Shown: positions 38,531-51,097, counted from the first letter of the stretch. The stretch is DNA of 64,000 nt from Diphasiastrum complanatum (GCA_029204225.1 CM055108.1:14968722-15032721); one strand, 5' to 3'. Program-made: numbers and translations. Notes: generated by a model from the letters alone, not told the origin.

Positions 38531-40718
38531 TTATAACCTGTTTGATTTTTTAATCCACAGAAAGCTTGAGAGGAATTCTTGTAGGGAACGCTTATTTGGG
38601 CTTTCAATACTCTGAATAGAAAGAGTAGTAGCATAATTTGTTTCCTTTTTTGATCTACTCGTAGAAGTTCTATCAGGCAAGCTTCTTCTTCCGGGTTTGT
38701 TTTTGTTAATAGCCATAGCTTCTCTTAGGGCAGTCACAACTTCATTCATGTCTGGACGATCCATTCCGTGTGGCTGTACACATGATCTTGCGATTTTTGC
38801 CACCTTCGACATGGCTCTTATGTTGTAATTCTCTAAGAGGGGATCTATGATATCCCCCAATCTATTTTTATCCAAGTGTTGGCAGGCCTGGAGAAAAGGA
38901 AACGGACACGCCAGCTGAGAGTTATGATCTTGAAACAGAAATTCAAGGATTTCGTAAAGGTAAAATTACCAGACGATTTTCTCAGCAGACATCATATACT
39001 CGTGTTCACTGCAAATTTGGTCGTAGAAATAAATAATGTAAAAATGTTTCATACCCAGGCGCTTAGGTTGATAAAATCTGAAGAAATATCAGAAAAGATG
39101 GACTTGCGGCCACATATAATCTCGAAAAGGACAACCCCAAAACTATAGACATCACTCCGTGTTGTCAGCTGACAAATGTTAGACAGATACCTATAAGAAA
39201 TCATTTGTAGGCAGTTAGCAGTGTTATAAGGATCTGGAAACTGCTTGTTTATATAAAGAACGAGACCTATCAATTGGTGAAGATTTTGCATCAAAGAAAA
39301 AAGTCAAGAAGTTACATACTCTGGATCAACATATCCAAATGTGCCCATAAAGTCCGTGGAGCTATGCGTGGCTCCTTCAGATAAGAGTTTTGATATTCCA
39401 AAGTCAGCAACTTTCGCATCGTATGATTCGTTTAAAAGAATGTCACTGCTTTTGACGTCTCTATGGATAATAGGTGGGCAACATCCTTTATGCAAGTACT
39501 CAAGCCCTGACGACATTGAATGCAAGCCATAAGTTGGCTTAGACAATCTTTTCGTAACAATTTCTGTTTCGGTATATATTTTCTGGTTTTGTTATTGGAG
39601 GAAATAAGTTGGTTTTACATGACAGAAACCTTTACCTTCTGCGACATTTAGAGCGATACGGAGCCGTCGGTTCCAGTCCAAAGGTGTACACGAATTCTTT
39701 CCTAAACATGATTTTATTTTTCATGTCAGCTCAGCTCCGATGATCAACGACCCCTAGAGAACTTCTAGCAATTTCTTCAGGTTTGAGCACTTGCAAACTT
39801 AAAGGATACTTGCACAAAGCAGAAACAACGGATTTGTCAAGTACTCAAGGCGCCCTGACGAAACGTTTTTTATGTTTATAAAGACGTAGAAAGTATCTTC
39901 AGTTTTTTACTCCAGTACCAAGTCCATGTGATCTCCAGGGACAAAGGCTTGCAAGCTCAATATCAAGTGCTATCGCATGTAGAAGAAAAATCAAACGATT
40001 TTGAATTACAGAAAATTACTACGGTTAAGCCTGTGTACCGAAGAGATGCTCTCCCAAGTTGCCTCGAGGCATGTACTCATACAGCAAAATGCAACGTCCC
40101 GACTCTTCACAGACGCCAACGAAGGGCACCAGAGAGTTATGATGTATTTTTGAAAGGAGTAAAACCTGGACACAATTTCGAAAAACCTTTATGATTGAAC
40201 AAGAGTTTTCAACGAATCAATTTCATGAACACTGGTATAAGTGTGGTACTACACCTGATGTTGCAATGATACTACTGTGACTTTTTACATTGCAGCGGTT
40301 CTTACGTTTCTACATACATGCGACGATCTTGAGTAGAGTAATTATGGAGTATATGCAATCATACTGACTTTTTTTTCCTGATTTTCTTGTAGGTTCTTGG
40401 TTTCTAGTATCTACATACATGAGATGATATGGATTAGAATGTTTATGTAGAATACCAAAGATCTAATTGCACAAACCTCATTATGAAACTCTTTCCTTCC
40501 CTGTCTAGAAAGCTTTGAAAGTTGTTTAACTGCTAATTCCTGGCGATTCATACACGCTCCATAATAAACACTTCCGAACCCACCCTCTCCAATCTTGTGT
40601 AGAAAATTCTCTGTAATTAGCTTCACCTCCTTATATGAAAATTTCTTTATGGCATGCACGGGAAGCTCTTCATCAAGTTCCACGGGAAGCACTAATTCAT
40701 CTGGTTCTTCACGTGATT
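38531..40718 (-). CDS. Receptor-like protein kinase (malectin/LRR-I type), kinase domain
   Basis: Six minus-strand exons join in phase with GT-AG borders: 40718-40477, 40165-40039, 39701-39636, 39506-39320, 39190-39055 and 38887-38531. Together they encode [13 protein letters not shown], the glycine loop [12 protein letters not shown], the ATP Lys in ELAVKQL and [18 protein letters not shown]. They continue with [40 protein letters not shown] (catalytic Asp), VADFGISKL (DFG) and [49 protein letters not shown] and [12 protein letters not shown] complete the domain. All catalytic residues are present, so an active Ser/Thr kinase is plausible. The family is like the Arabidopsis LRR-I receptor kinases. 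The first exon needs one upstream nucleotide, so earlier exons exist. No ectodomain or transmembrane helix was found up to 41700. Confidence 0.88.
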
Positions 40719-41740
40719 CTGCATTTACCAACAAAACATTAGATGCATTAAAAGTACTGTAGCTACTAATTTTCTATCATGCTCGGAACTGGTGCAAATG
40801 AGATCAATGGTACTAGCACAAGCTGTATGTGTGAATATACTTGCCATGCATGGCGTCTTGCTGCATGGTTGGTAATTTACCATTTCCTTGTTCAGATGTG
40901 TAGTTGTTGCGAAAACATTCAGTGTGCTCGATCTCATAAATGAAATCGGCATCAAGCAATCTCTGAAGTTTTTTCTTTATCAGGTGGTACCTTGTCATCT
41001 ATGTCACCCATAATATTCAATTTATGCAAACATGTGTTACCAAAGGTGGTTTTATATGCAGCCATCCCCCGGCGGCCATCTCCTAAAAGTGATGGAGGAT
41101 GCACAAATAAAAGATCTAGATCCAAACTATGAGCTAGAATCAAGACTAGTTACCAAAACTTGCAAATTTGGCATTTAACTCCACATTAGGCACATAGATT
41201 TGATCAAATGAACCAAAGTAAAGTACAGCAAGCTTCTCAGACCTGTAAACAAGTTCAGCACCTTCCAAGCCAAGCAATTAATGCATAAAAACACTCACAT
41301 CCAATAGCTAGAACTCGCCACCAAAAGACAATGATGATAGAAGTGGAAAAACTTGATTTTTCTTGATAATTTGATGGAGATCCCATCATGTATTTATACA
41401 TTTCAAGCTCGGATCTGAGAATATTAGGGCACCTCTGAACTTTTCATACCCTAACCCTAATATCTAACATAATAGGTCATTGAATCCACCCTAACTTGGG
41501 GTCAAGATCTCGAGATCCAAAAACAATGAAAAACATGCTATTTTTAGATCCTAGAATTTCTCTAGCCTATCCAAACACATTTTTGCCTCATTTCAAAGAT
41601 GCTATCACAATGTAATATGAGGAATGAACTTATTGGGAAGCATCCTATGTGATTTGGCACGTGTGGCATCTATTTACATGGCCATCTTGCCAAGTACAAT
41701 GCATGTGACAAAAAATGGTCAAGCTAGAATTGTGAAATTT
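40719..41740. other. Upstream of the receptor kinase; possible further exon
   Basis: On the minus strand a frame at 40998-40840 (ending NGKLPTMQQDAMH) could join the first kinase exon in phase, but only through a GC donor (CATG|gcaagt). I do not recognise it. No LRR, malectin or membrane segment was seen. Confidence 0.3.
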
Positions 41741-42930
41741 CAATATGGAGCATGTTCCCATGGGTGTAAAATAGTCAAAATAAGTTAATCATGTTGACGT
41801 TAGGGGTATCATATAGTTTTCTAGTCAAGCATCTTGGTGTCATTAGTAGATAGGGCCAATTTTGGCTTTAGAGGTCAAATAGTCAAGTACACATGTTTTG
41901 TCATCATTAGGCCAAAAGTCAATTATGATGTACCTTGAGCTAGTTAGGTTGCTTACAAGTTTCCAAGTTAGATTTGATGAGTGATCAAGTCAATGTGCTG
42001 GCAAAGAATCAAGGGTCCAATCATAAGTGAAAGATTTGTTAGATGGGTCCAATCAAAATAAATGGTCTCATCCAATAGGATTAGAGAGGTCATAATTAAG
42101 GGGTCCAATAGCTTGGACTACCTGATTCTATATGTACTTTGATTTCCTTGATTAATCAATGCGAGTTTTTGAGAGCAATTGGAGATTGATCAATTTTGTG
42201 TGTATATCACTCTCTCTCTACCCGAGGCTTGATTGGAACTTTCTCTCTTTACTCGAGAGCAACAACTTTTTTGCCTTAGTTTTTTTCTTGAGTGTCTTCC
42301 ACACCTATAAAACTACTTTGGTGATGAATGTATGCATGTAGATTTGCTCTTTGCCTTAGAATTTGACATAGATCTTGGATTTCAATCTAGAGTTGATCTA
42401 AAGTGTAAAAGCAAAGCTTAGGAGATCTTAATCACACATTAGGACAATCCCACACGTGTGAATTTTCACAGGATCAAATGATCAATTAGGGTGGATGTTA
42501 CGGTTAGCTTATGAAAAGTATAGAGAAGCCCTAAAATGCTTAGATCTGAGCTACTAATGTATAAACATGTGATGGTTTCTCCATCAATTTAAGAGTAAAA
42601 ATTTGGTTTTCAATCTACCAATGTTGTTGGTGTTCTAGATGTTTGATATTTGCTATTTTTGTTGAGTACTTTGGATTTGTGAGATTGATTTGGAAGTTCA
42701 GGTACTGTACTCTACCTGTGGCAGCCTGTACTTTCACATGTGTGAAGGGAATTGCATGAATTTGAGCCTTCAAGTGGAGTTCAAGCCAAGGTGAAGCTAG
42801 GAAACACTAAATTGGTTGGTGTTTTTGCTATAGGATCTCAATTGGATCCATTCAAGGTGCTTCCTCCATCATTTTAAAGGTTTATTAGAGTCTATTTGCT
42901 GCATTTTCAACATGGTATCAGAGCCTTGTT
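41741..42930 (+). repeat. Copia 5' LTR and primer site (left end uncertain)
   Basis: The right end is ttttcaaca (42912), followed directly by tggtatcagagcc (42913), the initiator-Met primer site. A palindromic cacacgtgtg occurs at 42451 and ctctctctct pyrimidine tracts occur near 42210. The leader runs on to 43145, where another LTR starts. The left end was not identified. Confidence 0.55.
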
Positions 42931-43145
42931 ATGAAATGAGCTAAATTCTTGCAATTTGATTCACTAGCATCATAGATTTTGATCAATTCAAGGCATTGAT
43001 TGATTCTTTATGATTATCTATGATTAGAATATCCATTATTGATCAAATTGAGTTATTGTAGGATATGATTCAAAGGTGTTTAGACTTCTAAAACATAAGT
43101 TTTAAGATCTTTGTGAGGAAGAGAGAATCAATAAGGAGCTATATT

Positions 43146-43782
43146 TGTCAGAAATTGTGAACTCCTACAACTTTGTCGTGAAGCAAAACAAAGCGAAGGG
43201 CACACATACCCCAAAGACCGAAAGAAAAGTATTCGAGATTATGCTCGACGACCAGGTGACGAAACACACTCGACAAAGACACGTGACGAAAGAGAACAAT
43301 TCGCGCTGCCAACTGGCAGCTCGACGAGCGTGATGTATTGTACTTCACACCCAACTGAAATAGACAACGATAACAGAAAATAACTAACTAGTTGATTAGC
43401 ATTAACTTGTCTTGTAATTCTCTGATAAACTATATTGTAAACTCCACACAATGGAGATAAATATGTAGTTTTGGTTAACACAAATATAGAGGACGAGAAA
43501 AGAAGATAGAGTGTAGAGTTGTGCATGAAAGTTTGTCAACGAGTAGAACACAGCGACTGAGGTGAGCGTCAGGCCGCCAACGAGCGAGACACTGAACCAC
43601 TCACCCGAAAATGAAAAACAGAAAAAACAAATTGTTCTCTTCTCCACCTCTTCTTTGTTGTATCGTCTTCTCGATTGATTCTGTCATGATCTGTGATCTA
43701 TAGTTGCTTGCTTAGGTTCCTGGAAAAACAAAACAAAAACAAACAACGACAAGCCCAAATTCCGCTACATGGTATCAGAGCC
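43146..43782 (+). repeat. Copia 5' LTR (624 bp) and primer site
   Basis: The LTR reads TGTCAGAAATTGTG...CCGCTACA (43146-43769) and is followed at once by tggtatcagagcc (43770-43782). It is the 5' LTR of the Copia polyprotein that starts at about 43833. It sits inside the leader of the element whose primer site is at 42913. Confidence 0.75.
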
Positions 43783-43832
43783 ACAAGTTATCACTACATG
43801 ATATCCGAACAGTGATTCTCTAAGACAACACA

Positions 43833-45887
43833 ATATGACTACAACGATCCAGACGAGAATAGCAATCAGTCTTGATGGCGAAAACTATAGAGTGTGAAAA
43901 TTTAAAATCAAAACATTTCTGAAGGATGAACGCATTTGGTCAGTGACCAAACTCACATAGGTGCAGCCTTTAGAGGGAGATCCAAGGAGAGCTGAGTGGA
44001 TTAGAAAAGATGAATGTGCAACGACGATCATCCTTTTGTCCATCAACGAAAAAATACTCATGCAGATTGAAGACTTTGAGAGCAGCCATGAAGCATGGGA
44101 AAGACTAAAGTAGAAGTACGAAGTGAAGACTGCCGCTTCGGTGATGTACCTTCACCATCAGCTGCAATCTATACGTTGGGATGACAACCAATTGGATCAG
44201 CATGTTGAGAAGGTCATAACGATCTTTGCTCAACTCGCTGCATCAGGGCAGGAACACCAGGTCCCAGCACTACAACAACTGATGTACATGAAATCCCTAC
44301 ATGCGTCCTATCAGTCGTTGAAATGCTCATACTGAGTCTACCATATATGATATTCGAAAGAGCAATCAGTCTTGTCGCTGATGAGAGACTGCTGAGGGAC
44401 GAAGGAGAAGGAAGTAGTGACTAGGAGAAGGCCCTTTTCACGAACGGAAAGAAGAAGAACAAACCCAAACCCAGATTCGACAAGGCGAATACAAAGTCTT
44501 CGAGCAGAGGCAACGACAACCAACAAACATCCTCCTACGATCACTGTCACAAGTCGGGACACGCAGCCAACAAATGTTGGTTTAACCCGACAATACTTTG
44601 CATGCACTGCAAGAAGAAGGGACACTCTGCATACGACTGCAGATTCAACTTGAAAAGAAAAAACAAAGCTAACAAGGTGAATGTTGCAGAGTCGTTAAAA
44701 GATATAGACAAAAGCGATGAGGCCTTCAGGATATTCGATGAAGCCTCGACAAGCTACACTGAATGAGACTGCGATGTAGTCATTGATTTAGGAGCAACCT
44801 CACACATCACTTGCAACAAAAGAATTTTGATCAACTACTGCGAACTCGAAGACAGCAGAGCAGTGATTCTAGGTTATGGGAGACGATACGATGTCAAGGG
44901 CGTTGGAACTCTACAACTACGAACACTGTCGGGACAAGCAGAGCTACCAGGAGCACTCTACGTACCCTCATTAAGAAAAGACCTACTATCAGTCTCCAAG
45001 ATGGCAGATCTTGGAATTTGAGTTCTATTCGACAGCAATGTATGCCGGATGATCGAGAAAACAATGAACAAGTTGCTGACAATTGGATGCAGAGAAGACA
45101 ATCTCTACCAAGCCAAGATAATCAGCAATTCTGATAGCATACTAAATGCATCAGAAAACGAAGATCAACTCTGGCACAGAAGAATGTATCATTTGAACAT
45201 GAGGAGCCTCTACGACATAAGCAAGAAGGACATAGTCATAGGTTTGAAAATATCCAGACCCGATACTGAGTTCTGCGAAGCCTGTCAGAAAGGGAAACAA
45301 CATCGAAATCCATTTATGCATGAGGGAAGAAGAGCTAAAGAAGTTCTTAAGCTCGTCCACTCAGATGTCTGTGGAGCAATGAAAGTCAATTCGCTCTCAG
45401 GATCGAGGTATTTCTTGACGTTCATTGATGACTACAGCCGGATGACAACAATTTATTACTTGAAGAAAAAATCTGAACTGTTTGACTCTTTCAAGAAGTT
45501 CGTGGCATTCGCAGAAAGACACACCTTGAAGAAGATTCAGATCATCAGGTCTGATAATGGAGGTAAGTACAAGAGCACAAAATTTTCAAGATTCTACCAA
45601 GAACAAGGAATAGAGCATCAATTCACTCCTGCGTACACACCCGAATATAATGGTATCGCAGAAAAAAGAAACAGGACTTTAGTCGAAGGAGCCAGATGCA
45701 TGATGGCACAGGCGCTATTGCCAAGTCAATTTTGGGCTAAGGCAGTAACTGCAGCGGTACACCTACAGAACAAATCAACGACAGCCCTGGAGAACAAAAA
45801 ATCGTACGAAATGTGGACAGGTAGAAAGTATGATCTATCATACGTGTGTGTATTCATATGTGCAGCATACAAGCTCAGCCTATTTTG
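43833..45887 (+). pseudogene. Copia Gag-protease-integrase, truncated
   Basis: Gag starts MTTTIQTRIAISLDGENYRV and continues with stops through FESSHEAWERLK and LHHQLQSIRWDD. There are two zinc knuckles. The first has lost its leading Cys (YDHCHKSGHAANKC) and the second is intact (CMHCKKKGHSAYDC). The protease reads DVVIDLGATSHIT, where DSGA has become DLGA. ALYVPSLRKDLLSVSKM leads to WHRRMYHLNM. Integrase is nearly clean: CEACQKGKQHRNPF, KLVHSDVCGAMKV, LTFIDDYSRM, IIRSDNGGKYKSTKF, YTPEYNGIAEKRNRTL and FWAKAVTAAVHLQNK. Homology ends at 45887 within the integrase C-terminus; RT and RNase H are missing. Five or so stops in gag and protease, few in integrase. Confidence 0.92.
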
Positions 45888-47339
45888 AAGTAGGAAACCA
45901 CCACACCCATTTTTGTTAAGATAGGACAAGAGCTTCAAACGATAAAGATAGTGGAAGCACAAGTAGCCACAACCAATTTTGATTTTCAGAAACCACAATA
46001 AAGCACCACACTCTCATATTGTTGCTTTTTTGGACTTATGCATCATGCATTGTTTGCATGAATTTCTAAGAACTTTTTGATAGGAATAGATGCATGTTAG
46101 TTTAGCCCTCAACCAAGGTTCATGCCTTTTTGGCTAGTTGTATTCAACAAGCATCAAGTCACACATGATGGCCCTGAAAGGAAAACATTGCAACAACAAA
46201 ACATTGAAGCATTTTTGGGGGTAGATTCATCTACACTTTAAGGAGAGCATTGCGGTTGGCACAGATTGGATCGAAATGTGTGGTATAAGCCCATTTGCCT
46301 TTGGGAAAATGTTTGACCACTTTTGTTGACATGCCAATTTGATCTTATGACATCATACCCTTGACTATCTATATGTCATCATTTCATAGTAGGTAAAATT
46401 TATAGGCTGCTTATTGGTGAAAATTGTAGTTCTATACATGTATATGTTTGATTTGAAAGATCATCTCCCAAGTTTGTAGTCAATGAAGGCTTCCATGGGC
46501 GAACAACTTTCAACTATTTTGAGATGTTTTCCACTAGTAATGGGCATTGTTTGTTGATGGTTGGAAGGGGAGATTTGAATATTGGGAAATTTACTTGCAT
46601 GTTGATCTCCCACGTGCTTGTGCCCAATCTCTTTGATCCAACAACGTTGATCTGAAATAATCGAAAAATCACTCGTAGATTCACCACCCAATTGCTAACC
46701 TTGTGCTCAATAACTCAAAGGTGTAAAAACATGTGCCCTATACCATAGATGCTCACTTGTGAGGATGGCATCACATGGCAGCTCCTTGCTTGCTCCTCAA
46801 TCCATGATCCACTTTAAAGTTGTCTATAAGATTGATCTTTTAGAGTTTAAGTTGCTTACATAGCCAGGGGTCTACCTAACTTGAGAGCATCGACATTAAT
46901 AACATGTGAATTTGGGTCATGTCCTTGCATGATTATTGACCCAAAATGGAGTCCATTGGTCATTTTCTTTTGGGATGTAACATTTGACACCCTCTTTAAG
47001 TAAATTATTATAGGATATGTTTTTGGCATTGCCTTGCAAAGGCAATGCCATGTGTTGAGGTCGGTCAATGGAGTTTTTTGGAAAAAAGTCAACTTTAAAG
47101 GATACTCTATGGCGGCAACCTAAACATAGCAATTCATCTTATGAGGCAGAGGTTCCAAAAATAAAGTAAGACACAGGCTTTAGAATGTCGAATTGGCATA
47201 ACCTGCTACTTTTGAGGCAAACTCATATAATAGAGATAGAAACCAGTCCCTCATGGTTGATACAGTGTAGCTTGAATCATATAAAAGGCGCAAATTGCCA
47301 TAATGGTGCCATAGATATTTTGTGAAGCTGTTTTGTGCA
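45888..47339. other. 1.4 kb without an identified gene
   Basis: Short frames on the minus strand (46461-46691, 46856-47132, 47180-47401) have no recognisable domain. I see no repeats or RNA features. Confidence 0.4.
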
Positions 47340-47369
47340 CTTCCCTTTTTGACCTTGTTTGATGAATAT

Positions 47370-47440
47370 TCATTGAAAGTCTTGATTGCCAGCAGCAGCA
47401 TAGCTGATTCATTTTCAGGATCTAACTCAAGGATGTGTTT
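47370..47440 (-). pseudogene. Duplicated scrap of the PPR gene tail
   Basis: On the minus strand this reads LELDPENESA followed by MLLLAIKTFN. It matches the end of the neighbouring PPR gene (SDPENESG...), with gattcattttcagg and gccagcagcagcata shared at nucleotide level (47394/47583 and 47406/47622). About 25 bases are deleted between the two matching parts. Confidence 0.6.
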
Positions 47441-47507
47441 TGGGACTGCCTCTCATCACAAAACTTCTCAGACTAGCTTTACAGTTCTCAATAGCTAGCA
47501 AAGGATT

Positions 47508-50075
47508 TCAGCTCATCAAGGTACAAGCTTGCTGTTTATGCTCTCCCCTTTTAGTCCTTGCTTGATGAGTAGAGTCCCAATTGCCAGCAGCAGCATAAAT
47601 ATTTGACAAAAGTACATAACCTGATTCATTTTCAGGGTCTGACTCAAATACATGCATTGCAGCACGCTCTCCCACTTGCACATTATTATGGATTCTACAT
47701 GCATTAAGCAGAACCATCCAGACACAAGCATCTGGTTGGTGTCGCATTGTCTTTATAATGTCCTCTGCCTCATCTAGCAAACCCAAACGTCCATAAAGAT
47801 CAACCATGCAGCAGTAATGCTTTACTGTTGCTTGAACGCCATATATTGGACTCATAGACTCAAAGCAGTATCCACCTTCATCTACTAAGCCTGAATGACT
47901 TAATGCAGATAGAAGAGAAAGAAAGGTACAATCGTCCATTCTTATATCTTTCCAGCACATTTCTTCAAAAAGTAGAAGAGCTTCATTGCCAAGGCCATGC
48001 ATAGCATACCCCTCCAACATTGCGTTCCACGATATGCCATCCCATTTTGACATATTTCGAAAGACTCTGCAAGAATCCTCTATGCTTCCACATTTGGCAT
48101 ACATATGAACCAAACAGTTTTCCATGAAAATGTCCATCTCCAAACGAGCTCTTATAATGCTTGCATGGACACTCCATCCCTCTTCAAGAGCGGCTACACT
48201 AGCACAAGCATTAACGATACCAAGGAAGGTGATGCTATCTAGGTTGACCTTTTCTTGCTGCATCTGCTGAAAGAGTTGTAACACCCTTTCACCTTGCCCA
48301 CACTGGAGATACCCATGAATCATGACATTCCAGGAGACCACGCTACGTACTGGCATGTTGCTGAACACCCTTCGAGCATCTTGTACGCACCCACATTTGA
48401 TATACATGTCTACCAAGCAAGTTCCAACATATGCATCTGAAGCCCAATTGCCCTGAATTGTCTGTGCATGTAGACGTCTGCCCTCCTCAAGTGCTGCTAC
48501 TTCTGCACATCCATTCAGAATACCCACAAAGGTGGCACTATTTGGCTTCACTCCTTCCTCCTGCATCTGTTGGAATAAAGCCCATGCCTTATTCCAATTC
48601 GCACACTTGAGATACCCCATAATCATAGAATTCCACAAGACAACGTCGCGCTGTTCAGCATCACTAAAAACTCTCCATCCATCCTCTACCGCCCCACATC
48701 TCGCATACATGTCTATGAGGGAACTTGCTATAAAGATATCTGATTCGAAACCATGTTCAATCACATTCTGATGGATTTTCTTGCCCTCGTCAATAGCCAG
48801 TAAGCTTGAACATGCATTGAGGCCACCAAGAAAGGTGATTGCGTCTGGCTCTATCTGTTCTCGGTGCATCTGTTGGAAACATTCCAATGCCTTCTCTCCG
48901 TACCCACACTTTTCATATGCAGCAATCATGGAATTCCAAGACACAACATCATGCTCCGGCATTGTATTGAATACAATACAAGCATCATAAATGCTCCCAC
49001 ATTTTCCATACATGTCAACAAGTCCATTCCATACATAGATGTCCAGATCACAACCGCTACTTAAAACTTGTGCATGAATGTACCTGCCCTCTTCCAATGC
49101 AAATAGGCTTGCACATGCCTTCAGGACTGAGACAAATGTGAATTTGTCTGGCTTCACACCTTGTTTTTGCATGTCTTGAAAAAGTTCTAATGCCTTACCA
49201 GATTGCCCATCCTTCACGTATCTGGTGATCCTCACAGACCACGAGTACGCATTTCGGGGTATTGTACCTGGTGCCAAAGTGGCTAATTCCGACCGCACCC
49301 ATGAGGGGGTCGACCACTTGTCAATCCAAAGTGACTCCTCTGTTGTCTTGTGTTTAAAATCAGGATACCTAAAATTTGTCTACTGGGTAGAATCCATACC
49401 AAGCTAGTCAGTCAACTTTCTGTAAACACACCAACCGAAACATGGAAGATGCCTAGATGATAACTTCAGGATCAAACAGTTTCTAACCTTATCAAACCTG
49501 TGATCCCACCACTGCAAAGGATCTGAGAACAATAGCTCCCAAAGTTCCTTAGCATCTCTTCTCTGACCTGCAGAAGGGTTACTTCAGAACCTTACAATTT
49601 AGAATGCCTGCTTCGGAAAATAACATAGAACGCAAGGTGACAATATAAGGCCTAAACTTAGATGAAAGTTTAGTAGACAATCAAGACACAGAAGGCATGC
49701 TGAAAATCTAAGCATAGTTGACGGTCAAGTACAAACTTTCCTGAGCTGGTATGAAACATAAATTGCTTTGATATTGTTAACAGAAAGATGTAAGGAAACA
49801 ATTGAATGCTTACTTGGAAATGTTTTCACAAGCAAGAAAACCCTCGGACAGTCAAGCTGAAAGCAAGAAGCGGAGAAACTTCCAGCTCCAGCACCCATGA
49901 CTTCACTACAGCTGGAGTAGAGATACCTTTGTTTCCCATTGTACTCTAACCGGCATTTCTGCTCAAGTATGTATCTGGCAGGCCTTCTTGAACTCCATGT
50001 ACCAATTCGCTGTCTATTTTGAGGCTTGCTCCATCCACCAGTAAATACCACATAATCTGAAAGGGCCGCGTCCAT
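47508..50075 (-). CDS. OSB-type PDF motif fused to a PLS-class PPR protein
   Basis: Model: exons 50075-49814, 49567-49488 and 49379-47508, 737 codons, borders CCAA|gtaagc, gcag|GT, AAG|gttaga and agtag|ACA, all in phase. Residues 92-141 read DAKELWELLFSDPLQWWDHR and TNFRYPDFKHKTTEESLWID, ending TPSWV. This is the PDF motif (WWD-R, YPDFKHK, LW) of plant OSB organellar single-stranded DNA-binding proteins. From residue 155 the frame continues into about 13 PPR repeats, for example NAYSWSVRITRYVKDGQSGK, NGLVDMYGKCGSI and DVVSWNSMIAAYEKCGYGEK. It closes with an E1-like tail (PDACVWMVLLNACRIHN, SGYVLLSNIYAAAGNWD) and stops before any E2 or DYW domain. Exon 1 (87 codons) should hold part of an OB fold, but I cannot recognise one, and more 5' exons including a transit peptide may exist. 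OSB and PPR proteins both act in mitochondria or plastids. If alternative splicing starts the PPR separately, there is no in-frame ATG near 49298. Confidence 0.8.
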
Positions 50076-50842
50076 GTTTCCTGAATGCTACATCCAGTTG
50101 TTGGCATGCTGTGACAAAACAGGGCATTGAACGCATTGAGCTGAACATAAGCGGGCAACTCAAAAAATTCAATTTAACAGTTTTTGAATTGGAAAAACTT
50201 TCGGTTTATGTAGAAATCCATTCCTTACTCTCTCCCGATATTGTCTTATCAACTGAAAGGAAATTGCATATCATTTGGAAGTAGAAACCAAATGTTCATA
50301 CAGGTCTAGGGTAACAAGATTAAAGATTCACTCCAAATGCACGAAGCGATGCTCTTACGGAAAAGATAACCAAGCACATTTCAACTTGTCAATATCAAAA
50401 AACAGTATCGAATTAGGGAAGTTTAAGAAGCAAAGGGTAAATTTCAGATGCTTTGAGAATCTGAATGCAAAAATGCAAAAGCAAAAATCGAAGCAGTTAT
50501 GACAACAGCAGCGGTTGAACTTTATGATAGCCTCCACGCCAAAGATTTGAGCCTTCACCTGAGAAGCCTTCTGTAACTTTCACATTAGAGTAACGACTGA
50601 GCTACCAGATTCAACAACAGCTCAGAATTGAAACTGATAAACTACATGAAAATATCATAAAAGAGGGATCAATTTGAGCTCTTGGTATGTGGCAAAAGAA
50701 GGTTTGGCACCTAGAGCTCCCACGGAAATCTGCGAATAGCTCGACCAGGAAGGGGCAAAATGCACGAGCTTCCTTCCTCTCCTACCCGAAGGAAAGAAAG
50801 AAAGAACGAGAGAGAGAGGGAGCTTCCCAAGCCGTGCCCATA
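50076..50842. other. Upstream of the OSB-PPR gene; possible 5' exons
   Basis: An acceptor-like gcttatgttcag at about 50140 (minus strand) precedes an open frame that does not join in phase with the later exons. No OB fold or transit peptide was recognised. The sequence is AT-rich. Confidence 0.3.
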
Positions 50843-50850
50843 AGCGAGCG

Positions 50851-50883
<33 letters not shown>
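50843..50883 (+). repeat. (GCGA)/(GA)n microsatellite
   Basis: A gcgagcgagcga run passing into a GA tract, probably in the promoter or 5' UTR of the OSB-PPR gene (CT on its coding strand). Confidence 0.9.
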
Positions 50884-50886
<3 letters not shown>

Positions 50887-51061
50887 GTAGTAAATCAAAC
50901 AGCTTGTGGACCAAAAAATGTTGATAAAGGCAAAGGGGCTTTAAAATATATTGCCCTTGCCCAATGGGAGCCTGCCACATGGCCATGGTTACAAACCATA
51001 GCATTCTATCGTTTCGATAACTGAAAAAATAATACTACATACATGAATGAATGAATGAATA

Positions 51062-51062
<1 letters not shown>

Positions 51063-51094
<32 letters not shown>
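51063..51094 (+). repeat. (CT)n microsatellite, 32 bp
   Basis: A perfect CT tract preceded by a short (gaat)n run (about 51043-51060). Confidence 0.9.

Positions 51095-51097
<3 letters not shown>

Noticed and set aside
47508-47730. A DYW deaminase domain at the end of the PPR protein
   Set aside because: The frame stops after an E1-like segment. No HxE or CxxC zinc motif or terminal DYW is present in the following kilobase.
47508-49298. A stand-alone PPR gene starting at 49298
   Set aside because: That start is GTG and the frame is open further upstream through the PDF motif. The nearby ATG at 49303 is in another frame.
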